A stretch of DNA of 64,000 nucleotides from Syngnathus acus (GCF_901709675.1 NC_051100.1:10016786-10080785), one strand, 5' to 3'. Counted from the stretch's first letter, positions 52,101-62,587 are shown. The notes: generated from the sequence alone by a model not told the origin. Numbers and translations: made by a program.

Positions 52101-55100
52101 AATGAATGGCCCATTTTAAAACTTTGTCCTTGTATAAGGCGCACCGGACTATAAGGCGCACCATTAATGCGTCATGTCAGATTTTTAATCCAAATCAAAT
52201 CATTCTCCATTTTATCTTTTTTATTTCAACTTCAGACGCAACAACTTTATAATCACAAAATAATGATCCATAGTCTTTTTGATTCATGATTCATAGTCTT
52301 CAGCGGGCCACTTATGATTGATTTCTTGACACAATGCTTCGGGCCAGTTTAAATTTAGGAATTTGGTCCATATATAAAGCGCACCGGACTATAAGGCGCA
52401 CTGTCGGCTTTTGAGAAAATTTTAGGTTTTTAAGTGCGCCTTATAGTCCGGAAAATACGGTACACACAGGCGCCCGAGGTAAAACACAAAACAAGAGACA
52501 AATGACTTTCTACTATTTAACTAGTGGCTGTCTTATTGGACGTTTGGATTTTCTTTCAATTATCTTATCATAATGCGTTTTGATGTGGTCAAAGATGCAC
52601 ACAGACCTTGCTGCAATCTGAACGCCTGTTTAATAAATCACAAATGGCAATAAAAACACACGTGCACCCGAGAGCTGCTGGCGGCCACACACAGATTGAG
52701 TGAGCCAACCTTTCCCAAATCTGGCGCATCCCTTCTCCATGACGTCACTAACGACTCAACCTGCCCCGCCCTCACTCACAGCTCAACAGACATTACATTA
52801 TTAATTGCACAACTAACAGTAATGACTCACTTGGATTAAACTGAACATAGCTACAAGCATTTTCTTGTCGAGAGAATGGAGAACATTTGAACTTTTATAC
52901 AAATTACACAATACTGATGCTACACAGTCAAGTAATTTCTCTGCAGCATACTCACAGTTTGTCATTGTAAATTTATGTTCAGCTCTGTCTAAGTAGCAAC
53001 ATTGTCATACGCGATAGTTTTCTTACATGGTTGCCAGAATATAATTTCATTTTATGATCCACTCGCCTGCCATCTATGAACACATCAATGGCTGTAGTTT
53101 GCTCAGGGGGCAGAGCCAGGATATTATTCTGCCATAAAGTAAAAGGCTATGTAAACCAGTTGACTTTGAGGTGAAGGTAAAATTGTGTTTGCGCTGGCCC
53201 AGCCTTTACCAAGGTTTCATAGTCAGAGCTTGACAGATTTCATGGAACCTTGTGCAATACTTAAACCGGGTGTTCTTGCGGTAGCTACAAATTGGTATTT
53301 CAGGACAGAAGGGAATAAAAAGTATAATGTTAATTTTGGGACCGTACTATGAAATCTGACAATGTACTGCGATACATTACCGAATAGAAGAAATGAAAAC
53401 ATGCTTGTTGGGTGTCCGTGTTCACATCTAACCCCGGAAAACCCTTCTCAAACTATAAATAAGGCATTATCTAAGCCACATGTGTCAAACTCAAGGCCCG
53501 GGGGCCAGATACGGCCCGCCACATCATTTTATGTGGCCCGCGAAGTCAAATTGTGCATCAAATTCATGTGTCATTACTAGAATTGCAAATTGTCTTCACT
53601 TTTAATAATATTTGACCAGTTTTTACTCGTCTGATTTGAAAACGGGTTATTTGTCAGTTTGTTTTATAGCTTTTACTGTATATAATATGTGCTCATACAT
53701 TTATTTGGGTTGACAGTCATAATGACCCTCCGAAAGAAGCTATGACTACAATGCGGCCCGTGAAAAAAATGAGTTTGACACCCCTGTTCTAAGCCATCGA
53801 ACACTTTACGTGCAGATGTTTCAGGGACTGATGACACATTTCCACTCCTAGCTAAGAGCCACATTGTGGTCACGCTAGTATCATACGGTAAGACCTACAT
53901 TGCTTACCGTATAGTCTTCCGTGTGACTCTGCCTTTCTCTACCCAGCTTTCCCATGCTCGTTTGAGTCTCTGTTCCCATATTGCATTGGAGTTCTTGGGT
54001 TGGTGTCAAGGGGTCAGCATCTTCCCTGGTGAATGTGGAGCCTGTGGGGGGGAGGGCTGTCCGGTCACTCCTGCAGGACAAGCAGAGCGAGAGATTGCTG
54101 TGCAGGGCCCCACAATAAACTCCAATTATGGTTGTGAATTTTCTGCCAGCGTTTGTGTCTTCTGGATTTAAATAGCCAAGGCACACGGCTTAAATGACAG
54201 CGGTTACGTCATTTATGGAACTGAAGATTGTCCCCGAGTAGGACATGCTGTGAGCATTTCATGGTCGGGCAGGGATGAGCATGATTCTTCCCAAAGATAT
54301 TTCCTCATTTGGTATTTTGATGATGGCGGTGGAGAGCGTTGTCTAATGTTGATCCAAATTCTCCATGGGTGTTCTCTTGGGCTAAGATGTGGTGACTGCA
54401 GAAGTTGTTTCTGCATGAATTCATTCAGCCTTTCCTATTAATTTGGCATCCTATATATATAGTACATAAAACTTGTTATATTACTGTCAGCCTTGAAATG
54501 ATCTTTTTATTTTTAATTATCCATTTACATTGTGGACATTATACTGATTTAAACACATTTTGTTTCCACTGATGATTGTCTGGTCTTATCCCAGACATTA
54601 AAATTGGTCCTTCTTTAAAATTTACTACAAAGTTTTACTGAGCTGTGCTCACAGGACCATCGTAGTTGTCTTATCCGGATCTGCTGGCTTACCTGAAAAC
54701 CTTCTGAAGAGAAACCCAGCAGTCCTTCACCTCACTCTGCTTCTGTGTTACACCGGCAGCCAAGGCAGGGTGGAGATTTGAAAGCTGGGACACGCTGACA
54801 TCTAACATCTAGCGCACACATGCATGTTGGTTAGGTGAGGAGTGTTCCTGAAAAATACTTTCAATTATGTTTTATTTACCATGATTTGACTGGCAATGTC
54901 ACGTATTTCTCTGTCTCCGAAGAGGCCTGGCTCTTTTGAGGCAAATATGCTTTTCATCTGAGATAAAAGCAAATGTGTCAGTGATGTCATTTCCATGTGT
55001 TGGACAGGGAAAAACATCATGAAGATGAATTCGATTACCATGTTATTAATGGCAAATAACGTATTGTCAGCCTGCTGGTAAAATGAGGACACTTCCAATG

Positions 55101-58100
55101 CAAGATGAAGATTGTCTTTGTGTTTTTTCAGATGAGACTGCACCTTCAACCACCTGTAAACAGCAGAAAACAATTGAGAAAAAATATTTTAGTACATCTT
55201 GAACACGTGTCAAACTCAGATACGGCCCGTGGCATCATTTTATGTGACTCTAAAGGCAAATGATGTGTGTAGACTTTGTTTCTTGTAAATTGTCTTCACT
55301 TTTAACAACACTGAGATAAAATAGTTTTTTTTTTTTTACTGACCCCCCCCCCCTTAAATTCAATTGATAAATAGTTGATCAATTTAGTGGCTTCTGATTT
55401 CAAAACTAAATTTGCATTATTTTTCTGTGTGTATATAACATAATGTAAGTCAATCATACATTTAGTATATGGCTTCAACGGAAACTATAGCAACAATGTG
55501 TCCCATGAGAAAAACGAGTTTGAGACCCTTGATCTTGAAGGACACTCACATTTTATTGATATTTTTTCTCCTGCTGGAGATGCTTTTACTATCAGACTTC
55601 CCTTGTTTCTCCAGTTTTAAAGCCATGTGATTAATCTCTTCATGGAGGGTTCTATACAGCTGTTCGTCCTAAAGAAAGAAAATAAACCAACAAACTTAAA
55701 TAATTACAAATGAAGAAAAGTTGTGTCCTCAAAAGCAACACAAAATACAGTACATCAAATATATACGGTGTGTTTAACCATCATAATAATTGTATTTCAT
55801 TTAACAATTAACTTTGATGTAAAATGTTCTGCTTTGTTGTTTCTGAATATGACTATTCACAATTATTGCTAGCGCTCACCTGTTTTAAATCTAAAATTCT
55901 TCTGGTTAGCTGCATTTTGTCAACGTTTGCACCCAGGACATTAACAAGAGACTGCTCCTCTTCCTGTTGGCACACATAAAAGACGGCTCCATTAGTTGGG
56001 AAACCAGACATTTTTTTAGAGAGAACAGAATAATATCACATTGTACCTGCCATCAAGGAAAGGCATTAACAGAAAAAGTCCCCAGCATGAGTAGACAAGC
56101 GAATACTGTAAATAAGCGATCAAAATTCAACTTAAAAAAAAAAAAGCATCCGCCACACTATTCATGCAGTAAATGTCAGCCACTGGTTACAGCTACCCGA
56201 TAAGGAAATAAATACAGGGAATAAATGCACGTGAATGAATGTGAATGATTTATAAATTAAATATTTAATGAGGCTCGGTGGCGCACTGGGTAGCACGTCC
56301 GCCTCACAGTTAGGAGGGTGCGGGTTCGATTCCACCTCCGGCCCTCCCTGTGTGGAGTTTGCATGTTCTCCCCGGGCCCGCGTGGGTTTTCTCCGGGCAC
56401 TCCGGTTTCCTCCCACATCCCAAAAACATGCTTGGTAGGCCGATTGAAGACTCCGAATTGTCCCTAGGTGTGAGTGCGAGTGCAAATGGTTGTTTGTCTC
56501 TGTGTGCCCTGCGATCGGCTGGCGACCGGTTCAGGGTGTCCCCCGCCTACTGCCCGTTGACGGCTGGGATAGGCTCCAGCACTCCCGCGACCCCCGTGGG
56601 GACTAAGCGGTTCAGAAAATGGATGGATGGATGAATATTTAATGAGTTAATATCTGTAATTGTTGATCATTTAAATTTTTGTGTTGTCAAAAAATGGTAA
56701 AAACAGCCTAAATGGTATGATGTACAAGAATGAATAGCTCCACTTTACCTTCTCTTTAATCCATGTCTCAAGTTTGTCCACCTTTTTGTTGAACTCCTGC
56801 AGGTTTTTGGATCCTCCCAAGACCCTGGACTGAGTGGCAGCTGTCTGTTTCAGAATGTTCCATTGGTCTTTCAACTGGCTGAGCTGATTCTTCACAAGGT
56901 CAGAGGTGGGATTCAGTTTGCAGATCAGCTGATCACCTGTCTTTTAAAAAAGAGGTGAACAAAAGAAGCAATTTAATATCCTACAGAGTCTTTCATTTAG
57001 TGTTTTTGTGAAATTCGTCAACTCAAAAATAACCCCAACAACTCTCGATTATGCTTTTTTGTTGGTTTCTGAAGTTCTGGGTATGTTTATTATCTGTAAT
57101 CTACCATTTCTGAACATTTTCTTCAAAAGATGACTATTCTAAACTCTTTGTGATTAATGGTTTCATTCAAAATGTTCTTAAACGTCAAGGTAAGTTTGCG
57201 TTTTATTGTACTGTAACATTGTAAATATTCACTGTCGTACAAAAAAAGAAAAAGCTACCTGATTAAGTTGAATTAGAGTGTTGTCAAAGTCTTTAAGATC
57301 TCGCTGAAGTATCTGTGAGGCTTCATCCCAGTCCTGCAGGGGGCAGCCCTGAATTTTCGAGTCGTCCTTCAGGTCTTGCAGTTTGCTTTTGCTCCACGTC
57401 TGAGCCTACAAAACCCATTTCCTCTTTGTTAATTTCATTCTAATCTCTTTTATAACAAGCAAATCCAATTTTCTTACACAATATACAAACACATTTTATA
57501 GAACTGTATAAATTCTGTTAAACGACTGTCGACGCCTACTGGTTGCATGACATCAGATGTGTTACCTCTCAAGACGTGTTAGTAAATACAGTGCTATTTC
57601 TGCTGATGAGGAGAGCAAAGAGAACTTGGCTTAGAGTGCTTCAGGCACATCAAGAAACTCTTTGTTCTCAATTTCATCTTATTCAGAGCAGTATTTTCAC
57701 ATGGCCGCTGCCAGGACACGATTGCATTAAGCTTTGTGGAGAGCAGACTTGTCTGGCTGATGACATAAATAGTTAGAACTCAAAAGTAGGTGACAAAATC
57801 CAAAAGCAGTTTATTGCCAGTTATAAAGTGCCAGCAATTCTTTCAGTCACAATGATTGATTTGCTAAATTAATAGTCTGGTACTGGCACTTCCAGTTCTA
57901 AACAAGACCAAAGTTAGAGCCTACATAAATCAGTAAAACGTTTATTTTCCACAGAGCTCTTCTTGTGTACTTTATGGAACGGCAAATTACAGCTCAGTGC
58001 ACACATAAGCCATTACAATGTCAACACATTGAGCCTAAAGGAATATATATAGAATAATAAGAAATATTATAAACTCACTTCCAACATCGAGACCACACAT

Positions 58101-60814
58101 GACAAGCCACTTTGCCCAAGAACGAAATGTGTGATGCCACTTGGCTTCAGAGAAGTTTGTGTTATGTTTACGGGACCCTAGAGGCATCTTAGGTATTTCG
58201 GTGTAGAACAGAAGGAAAAGAGTTTGACAAAATGTGCCTGCTGTTATCGCCTCAATCTGGAAGGCTCTCATAGCTCACAATGACCTCATACAGGAAGTCT
58301 ATGATTCCCTTGTTTCTTCCTGTCCACTCTGCACGACAATGGCTTGTTGATCCCAATGTACAGTTGGGCCTTGGTCAAACCCCAAAAGAAGAGCGCTAAT
58401 GTTGGCAGTTTAGATTCTATCACTGCTTCTATAATGTGAAAAATCTGTGACAATATTGAAAACAAAGAAGGCCTTTGGTGAATATAATTTGAAAGAAATA
58501 TGGCCCAGTTTCAGACAGCCTTTTAGTCCTAAAAAGCCTCATTTTAGCAATTGAAGGTAAAAACAAGAACACAAGTGTACATTTTTACAGGTTGTAAAAT
58601 GTTGACGATTCAGCTACGGTTTTAACTGCTGCAGTAATGTGGCTTGGCTCGGAAAACAACTGTGAGAGTGCAGGTTTTTAGACTTTATCATGGAAAGAGT
58701 TGGTGAAAGTGGTGTTTTGCAGAAGAAGCTTTCAATACAGCTGTGCTGAACGGCTTTGCGATCTTAACCTCAAGCATTAAGCCAATTCAAAATCTCCAAC
58801 CCTAAAAAATTACATAACGCATGTAAATCAGCAACAATCAATTTCTTATGCTTGTTTCTTAAAAACTCAAGCATCACTGACCTTAAGGCTATGTTTGCTA
58901 AGATGAATAATGAACTACAGTATTGCATTGTTTTGAACACAAAAACATTTCCCAAACAGTTCATCTTATTAAAATGGACCGATTCATATTTGGCCAGATT
59001 GCCTGCGCAAAATGTCCTTCTGCCAAACTCACAGGTCCGCCGGCCTGGAAGTAAGGATGAGATAACGCGCCCCGTTCTGCAGCTCATAGAGCCTTGCGGG
59101 GCCATAGGCGTGAAGAGATGGAGCCAAACAATGATCTCATCCCTAAATAATTGCTTCACTTGTGGCGCTTTTCCCTCCTCGTCTCCCCTTAGCTAAACAC
59201 GGCTCATTCAGTTCCTGGGACAAAATAAGAAGCAGTACATATTTTGGCTGATTCCATTCTTAGGCATAATATACAGCTTATAAAAGAAACACAGTCTCAC
59301 ACTATTCCTTCTGTGGTCACAAAGGTTTAGCAGAAAGCATTTGCCTGCATCTGACTGCAGTGGAAGACTGCACAAGTTGACTTTCAAGTTGTTCTCTTTT
59401 TTTTTTTAAATAGAAAATAGATAAAAATACTGTTAATAAGTTTAAAAAATCGCCTAAATTGTTTTCAATAGTATGAAAAAACTTTAACTGAAGATTATAT
59501 TTTATATAAAATTTAACATTATGACTAAAAGGCAAAGTTAAAGTAAAAAAAACAAAACAGCAACTAGTCAACTTTGAAAATCCTTGGCAGACAGAATGGA
59601 AAAGGTAGAGTGGACCCCCACTCCCCCCTATATTTTTAGGGAAGATGCATATTGAAAAAGAAAAACAAAAAATACAGCCAGACTGATTTCTGTATTGCAG
59701 GAACTCTCATTTCTGGTTCAGGTCTTTATTATGACACAATTCCGCTCTACCAACATGAGTGCTGATGTATGATTTCATTCCAAAATAAGAAACAATAACA
59801 ATTTAGGGGAGTTGATCTTTTAGATCCTCACTGATCTGAAGTCATAACAAAATTAGTGCGGTTACACATGATGCTGGTTTGGCATCTGAGGCATATTTCC
59901 CCCCAAATTTTGATTTATAAAATTGTATCATTTTTAGGGTGCTTGGAAGTTCCAGTGTAGTTTTAAAAACCTTCACAGTAATGTGGAAAAGTCTCTTCAC
60001 ATTAGAAAAGGTTGATGGATGATAGCAATGACATTCATTAGGATTCTAAATATATTCCATTTAAGTTTAAGAGGGGCAGCCAGGTTCCTGCTATTACTCA
60101 AGCGAGGGAATGTCACGCACAAGTAGTAACCACAATGCAGTTTTAATAAACTGCTTTTTCCATTTTCTATTTGTCTACCAATCAAGAGGTCTTTACAGCA
60201 TCGTTAAAACAACATATTTACTGGTGATCGCAGCACGACAATTAAATCCAGTTCATAATTGTAAATTTTCAGTTAGTTACTGTCGTCAGATATGTAATGT
60301 GTGTTACAAAAAATATATTTACCTGCAGTACTTTCTTGTTGAAGAGAGATGTGTGCTGACTATAGCAGTCACTCTTGGATGTAACATTGGTCGGGGCTTC
60401 ACTCTGTGCGTGATGCTGACATTTTTGAGGGTCTTTCTCCTGTCATACAGACAACGGGAAATTTAAATGTTAGTCTGAAAGTTCACAAAAATTTAGTCGT
60501 TAGGATTCAGGCTGCTTGTACGGATGTCAGGGGATTAACCAGTACATCTTCAGTGACCATGATTCCGACATGACGTTTCAGTAAGACTGAAAACATCCCA
60601 AGGCCAAACAACTCAATCATGTCAGCATTATATCTAATTTTAAAAAATGAGCAGAATGTTCCCACAACTCAAGCATTCCTGAACCTCTCCGGCCGGGAAA
60701 CACCTGGGTACGTGGAGGAAGCAGGAGCTGGCAGATTCTCAAGTGTCTGCTATTAAACATGGGCTTGCAATGCCTGTTTCTATCTCCTGCTCAGTTTTTA
60801 TCTTTGGCTACAAA

Positions 60815-60849
<35 letters not shown>

Positions 60850-61080
60850 ATATAATGGAGCCAAGAAAATACATTGTTTGATTTGTTAGCATGGGTGGCA
60901 ATGAAGATGCATCATGTAGTTGCATGACCTAAAAGGATGGGGGAGGCCATCGCTGTATTAGTGTGTTATTATTACCGGCCTCCATGTGGACTTTACAATG
61001 TCTTTTCTTTTGTTAACATCTTCCCTGACCTCATGTTTTCCAGTGAGCACTGCCTCTGAAGGGTGTGCTGTAACAGAGCA

Positions 61081-61115
<35 letters not shown>

Positions 61116-62443
61116 AAAACAGAGATGACTTCAACGTACACCTTGCCAAACATAACACACTTCGCCCAGTGTCATGCAACACACTACATACAGTAGGCTA
61201 AAGCGGATTGGCTTATTCTGCTGACTGATGACTTTTTCCATTTAGTGACAGCCAAACAAGAAGAAATTAAAGGACTCAAACTGCCTTTGTCATAGTGCCC
61301 CAGAAATGTGTCAAATATGGAAATGCAGAGGGCAAACAACATACTGTAAATTCACCAGCACTACTATAACAGATAAACAATAAATATTTTTTCCAAAAAG
61401 AAAAACCATGTATTTCTACTCATTTGAGGGAGGAAAAAAACAGATCAGTTTAACAGTCAAATTTTCAAAAAATCATCTTACCTGTTGGATGGACTTTTGT
61501 CGATTTAGTTTTGGTTTGGTTTGCCCCTGTATTGCCGGATAATCCTCGCCATTGCTTGTTTTCAATAAAACCTTATATTTTGAGACAAATTGCACTGTTG
61601 TTAATGATATATGTAAGCTTGTAAACCAGCATGATAAATCTATCACAAATATTCTTCAAATTAGGCTGCAGCATCATGATGCTGTTCATTAAATCTAAAG
61701 CTTTAAGGAGACAAATTAATACATTAAGACTAATACTCAAAGAGCATTTAGCGACTTAAATTTTATACATTAAAAAAAGAAAGATAAAAAATATGGATGT
61801 AAGTTTTGTAAAAAGAACACATTTAAATATGAGAATATAGCAGTTTTAGGGTCGTCTTAATCTGAATAAAACAAACATGGCTCTGGTGCGATCAAACAAT
61901 CAAATACATCTATTTTTTAAATGTCATTTAAATGTCTTGTACCTTGAACTGAGAGTGAGGTTTATTGTCACAATCAACCCCAACGATCCTCGGAAGGCTG
62001 CAATCACATGTAGCGCTGATGTTGTTGTTGTTGTTGTGGTTTTTGGATGTGCTTCCCAAAATGGATCGCTGTCTTAGTCCCACAGAAATGGTGTTCTCTG
62101 GGCTTTTCTTACTCCCAGAAATTGTGATCTTTTTGATGGCTCTCGAAACAGCAGAAGAAGGCGCGAGGTTCTGGTTCAGGTGGTCTTCTGCGATCATGTC
62201 TTCCTGTTTGTGTTTCCCGGGGGCTACCCGCTGGTCGGTGGGCGCAACCAGGCAGGGTCCATGTGCGCAGACCTGCTGTCGGCTGAGGTAGAGCGAGTTC
62301 AGGTTCTGCTGCAGTGTGCAGTTATCAAGGTTCTGGCATTGCAAATAAGTCTCGGAGAACTCTTGGCATTTTGGCACGGCGGGAACTGACAGTTTAGTCC
62401 CAATTGTGAAGGGCTGTATCTTCCTGACAATACTCTCAGACAT
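38980..62443 (-). CDS. Large spectrin-repeat and PH-domain protein, 34 exons, unnamed
   Basis: Exons in transcript order: 61943-62443, 61482-61571, 60323-60439, 57259-57405, 56749-56940, 55880-55963, 55550-55668, 55039-55153, 54880-54957, 54693-54808, 53908-54070, 51136-51257, 50946-51039, 50515-50664, 50263-50412, 49709-49959, 48780-48903, 48241-48399, 47754-47906, 46951-47162, 46489-46669, 46264-46416, 45798-46142, 45523-45633, 42279-44168, 41719-41823, 41561-41635, 41384-41470, 41215-41306, 41038-41123, 40910-40973, 40611-40822, 39305-39457, 38980-39218. All have AG/GT borders, every junction agrees in phase, and the total is 6930 bases, or 2309 residues. Predicted layout: a disordered N-terminus (1-240), spectrin-like helices (about 240-1160), a disordered middle (about 1160-1975), a PH domain (about 1983-2088) and the tail VFKKFFGKKDM, which recalls beta-spectrin ends. 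There are no calponin-homology domains. I do not recognise a named orthologue. A cytoskeletal or membrane scaffold is the likeliest role. Confidence 0.8.
39861..39890. repeat. TAA microsatellite
   Basis: About seven ATA/TAA units in the intron between the last two exon groups of the spectrin/PH gene. Confidence 0.7.
40110..40166. repeat. TTTA microsatellite
   Basis: A near-perfect array of about 14 TTTA units in an intron of the spectrin/PH gene. It is a likely length polymorphism. Confidence 0.9.
40910..41635 (-). CDS. PH-domain exons of the spectrin/PH gene
   Basis: Five exons (41561-41635, 41384-41470, 41215-41306, 41038-41123, 40910-40973) encode the PH domain and the start of its linker. 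MEGTLERKQKLQLGGKKAAS starts the first strand, SYHTVLYRHTLCFYQDRKE the second and third, and NCFRLRLRDGSEYLFNASS with MNKWMNKIQAI forms the last strands and C-terminal helix with its conserved Trp. The arrangement is closest to the PH domain of beta-spectrins, which binds phosphoinositides. The insert after KETLR carries a Cys-rich loop instead of the usual beta-spectrin sequence. Confidence 0.82.
42279..44168 (-). CDS. Giant 1890-base exon of the spectrin/PH gene
   Basis: One exon of exactly 630 codons, symmetric (phase 0 at both ends), encodes residues about 1310-1939. The protein is low-complexity and probably disordered. It has a basic KRMGKKRKRKHDTRRH stretch that could act as a nuclear localisation signal, an acidic FEEEEEELEGIWNQ stretch, a DSGISSSSS motif and an acidic end EEEDEEE. 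No folded domain is recognised. The acceptor TCTTCGTAG is followed at once by GTGAGT, a donor-like sequence. Because the exon is symmetric, skipping it would keep the frame. Confidence 0.8.
44169..45522 (-). other. Intron of the spectrin/PH gene, no other feature seen
   Basis: This intron of 1354 bases has a donor after CGAG at 45522-45521 and an acceptor at 44170-44169. Small ORFs on both strands have no recognisable content. No mobile element is apparent. Confidence 0.6.
45523..47162 (-). CDS. Spectrin-repeat end and linker exons of the spectrin/PH gene
   Basis: Exons 46951-47162, 46489-46669, 46264-46416, 45798-46142 and 45523-45633. The first three carry helical sequence with spectrin-like Trp positions (VLWTKIRATLKVWMELGK; LAIISWTEDTRSCIF; MLGWISVHWIAKKQEWNDKK), the last clear repeats of the rod. 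The next exon is acidic, Ser/Pro-rich linker. The exon at 45523-45633 is strongly basic (ACKKFWKRCQGLLENTLG, then LKRKKKIYR) and could bind membrane or a partner. The acceptor of 46489-46669 was chosen at 46671-46670 because it alone keeps the phase. Confidence 0.78.
47754..51257 (-). CDS. Central spectrin-repeat exons of the spectrin/PH gene
   Basis: Eight exons (51136-51257, 50946-51039, 50515-50664, 50263-50412, 49709-49959, 48780-48903, 48241-48399, 47754-47906). From 50515-50664 onward they encode long amphipathic helices with heptad-like spacing, for example LSWLKENVSMATQVCSIA, IEQFLGQLEMLWEELQRRH, LDTLRQEVERLHGRSHLHAH and LTQQSSEQMLTEFLEHLELE. Tryptophans at LSWL and MLWEEL fall where spectrin repeats keep helix-A and linker Trp. 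The 153- and 150-base exons are phase 0 at both ends, typical of repeat duplication. Confidence 0.78.
48456..48705. mobile_element. TA-flanked MITE, copy 4 (GCAC subtype, inverted)
   Basis: It runs from TACCGTATTTTCCGCACTAT to ATAGTGCGGAAAATAAGGTA. The interior is the inverse of copy 2, including 'gaccaatattgagccactac', and carries an extra 'gtgtccaaagtccgacccgt' segment. It sits in the intron between exons 48780-48903 and 48241-48399, only about 55 bases from the acceptor of the latter. Confidence 0.85.
52068..52462. mobile_element. TA-flanked MITE, copy 5 (GGAC subtype)
   Basis: The left end, TGCCGTATTTTCCGGACTAT, has lost the A of the TA target; the right end, ATAGTCCGGAAAATACGGTA, is intact. 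The interior is nearly identical to copy 3, including 'cttcagcgggccacttatga', so copies 3 and 5 come from the same recent source. Confidence 0.85.
53478..53787 (-). mobile_element. hAT-like non-autonomous element, copy 2
   Basis: The ends are CATGTGTCAAACTCA and TGAGTTTGACACCCCTG. It is flanked by the direct repeat TCTAAGCCA at 53469-53477 and 53788-53796. The interior matches copy 1 in inverse orientation, with 'gacagtcataatgaccctcc' complementary to the copy-1 segment 'gagggccattatgactgtca'. Confidence 0.8.
53908..57405 (-). CDS. First spectrin-repeat exons of the spectrin/PH gene
   Basis: Eight exons (57259-57405, 56749-56940, 55880-55963, 55550-55668, 55039-55153, 54880-54957, 54693-54808, 53908-54070). 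They encode the first helical repeats: LQDWDEASQILQRDLKDFD and FDNTLIQLNQ; LSQLKDQWNILKQTAATQS and VDKLETWIKEK; MQLTRRILDLKQ; and WLKVQSHLKKHKDNLHLALE with FYQQADNTLFAINNM. The spacing and the Trp residues resemble spectrin or dystrophin-type three-helix repeats. The last exon (53908-54070) is polar, Thr-rich linker. Exon phases agree throughout. Confidence 0.78.
55204..55531 (-). mobile_element. hAT-like non-autonomous element, copy 3
   Basis: It starts CACGTGTCAAACTCA and ends GTTTGAGACCCTTG. A perfect 8-base target-site duplication, ATCTTGAA, lies at 55196-55203 and 55532-55539. It is more diverged than copies 1 and 2 and includes a run of nine C near 55345. It lies in the intron next to exon 55550-55668, starting 10 bases into that intron as transcribed. 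Confidence 0.8.
56273..56633 (+). mobile_element. tRNA-derived SINE, near-intact
   Basis: A tRNA-like head, GGTGGCGCACTGGGTAGCAC (box A-like), is followed by the box B GGTTCGATTCC at 56323-56333. A conserved body follows ('gtggagtttgcatgttctcc', 'cctcccacatcccaaaaaca', 'gggataggctccagcactcc') and then an ATGG-repeat tail. A perfect 13-base duplication, AATATTTAATGAG, flanks it at 56260-56272 and 56634-56646, showing retroposition. It lies in an intron of the spectrin/PH gene, in the opposite orientation to that gene. Confidence 0.88.
57406..60322 (-). other. 2.9 kb intron of the spectrin/PH gene, no other gene seen
   Basis: It lies between exon 60323-60439 and exon 57259-57405, both phase 0. 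ORFs of 62-129 codons near 58.8-59.2 kb have no recognisable content and lack splice-site support. I see no clear mobile element. Confidence 0.55.
60810..60851. repeat. AAAT microsatellite
   Basis: About ten perfect AAAT units. Confidence 0.9.
61083..61112. repeat. CA microsatellite
   Basis: About fifteen CA units, uninterrupted. Confidence 0.9.
61943..62443 (-). CDS. First coding exon of the spectrin/PH gene
   Basis: The exon has 167 codons from ATG at 62443 to the donor after CTCTCAGTTCAAG (GT at 61942-61941), phase 0, and joins in frame to 61482-61571 (VLLKTSNGEDYPAIQ). The protein is polar and probably disordered, with Cys-rich (YLQCQNLDNCTLQQNLN) and basic (RAIKKITISGSKKS) parts. A run of five Asn comes from a GTT-type microsatellite near 62016-62037. 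No signal peptide or domain is seen. The frame remains open upstream of the ATG only to 62461 in the genomic sequence before splicing is considered. Confidence 0.7.
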
Positions 62444-62587
62444 GGTCAGTGCCTTGATGAGATAAAAATCCTGGAGACCAAATTGCCGTTGTAAAGAAAA
62501 GTTTCACTCTCCTCACTCACCACGTCTGCTTGTCCAGTCTCTGAGCTGCTGACAAGTGGAAGGTTGAACGGCAAGTGAAAGGAGAGC

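Larger units (their letters stand above)
51258..53907 (-). other. 2.65 kb intron of the spectrin/PH gene
   Basis: It holds a MITE (52068-52462) and a hAT-like element (53478-53787), which are listed separately. I see no coding exon in the remainder: exon 53908-54070 ends in phase 0 and exon 51136-51257 starts in phase 0, so none is required. Confidence 0.6.
60440..61481 (-). other. 1.0 kb intron of the spectrin/PH gene with microsatellites
   Basis: It contains an AAAT array at 60810-60851 and a CA array at 61083-61112. No exon or other gene is seen. Confidence 0.6.

Noticed and set aside
58770-59196. Overlapping 129- and 114-codon ORFs on opposite strands
   Set aside because: Both lie in an intron whose flanking exons join in phase without them, and neither has recognisable content.
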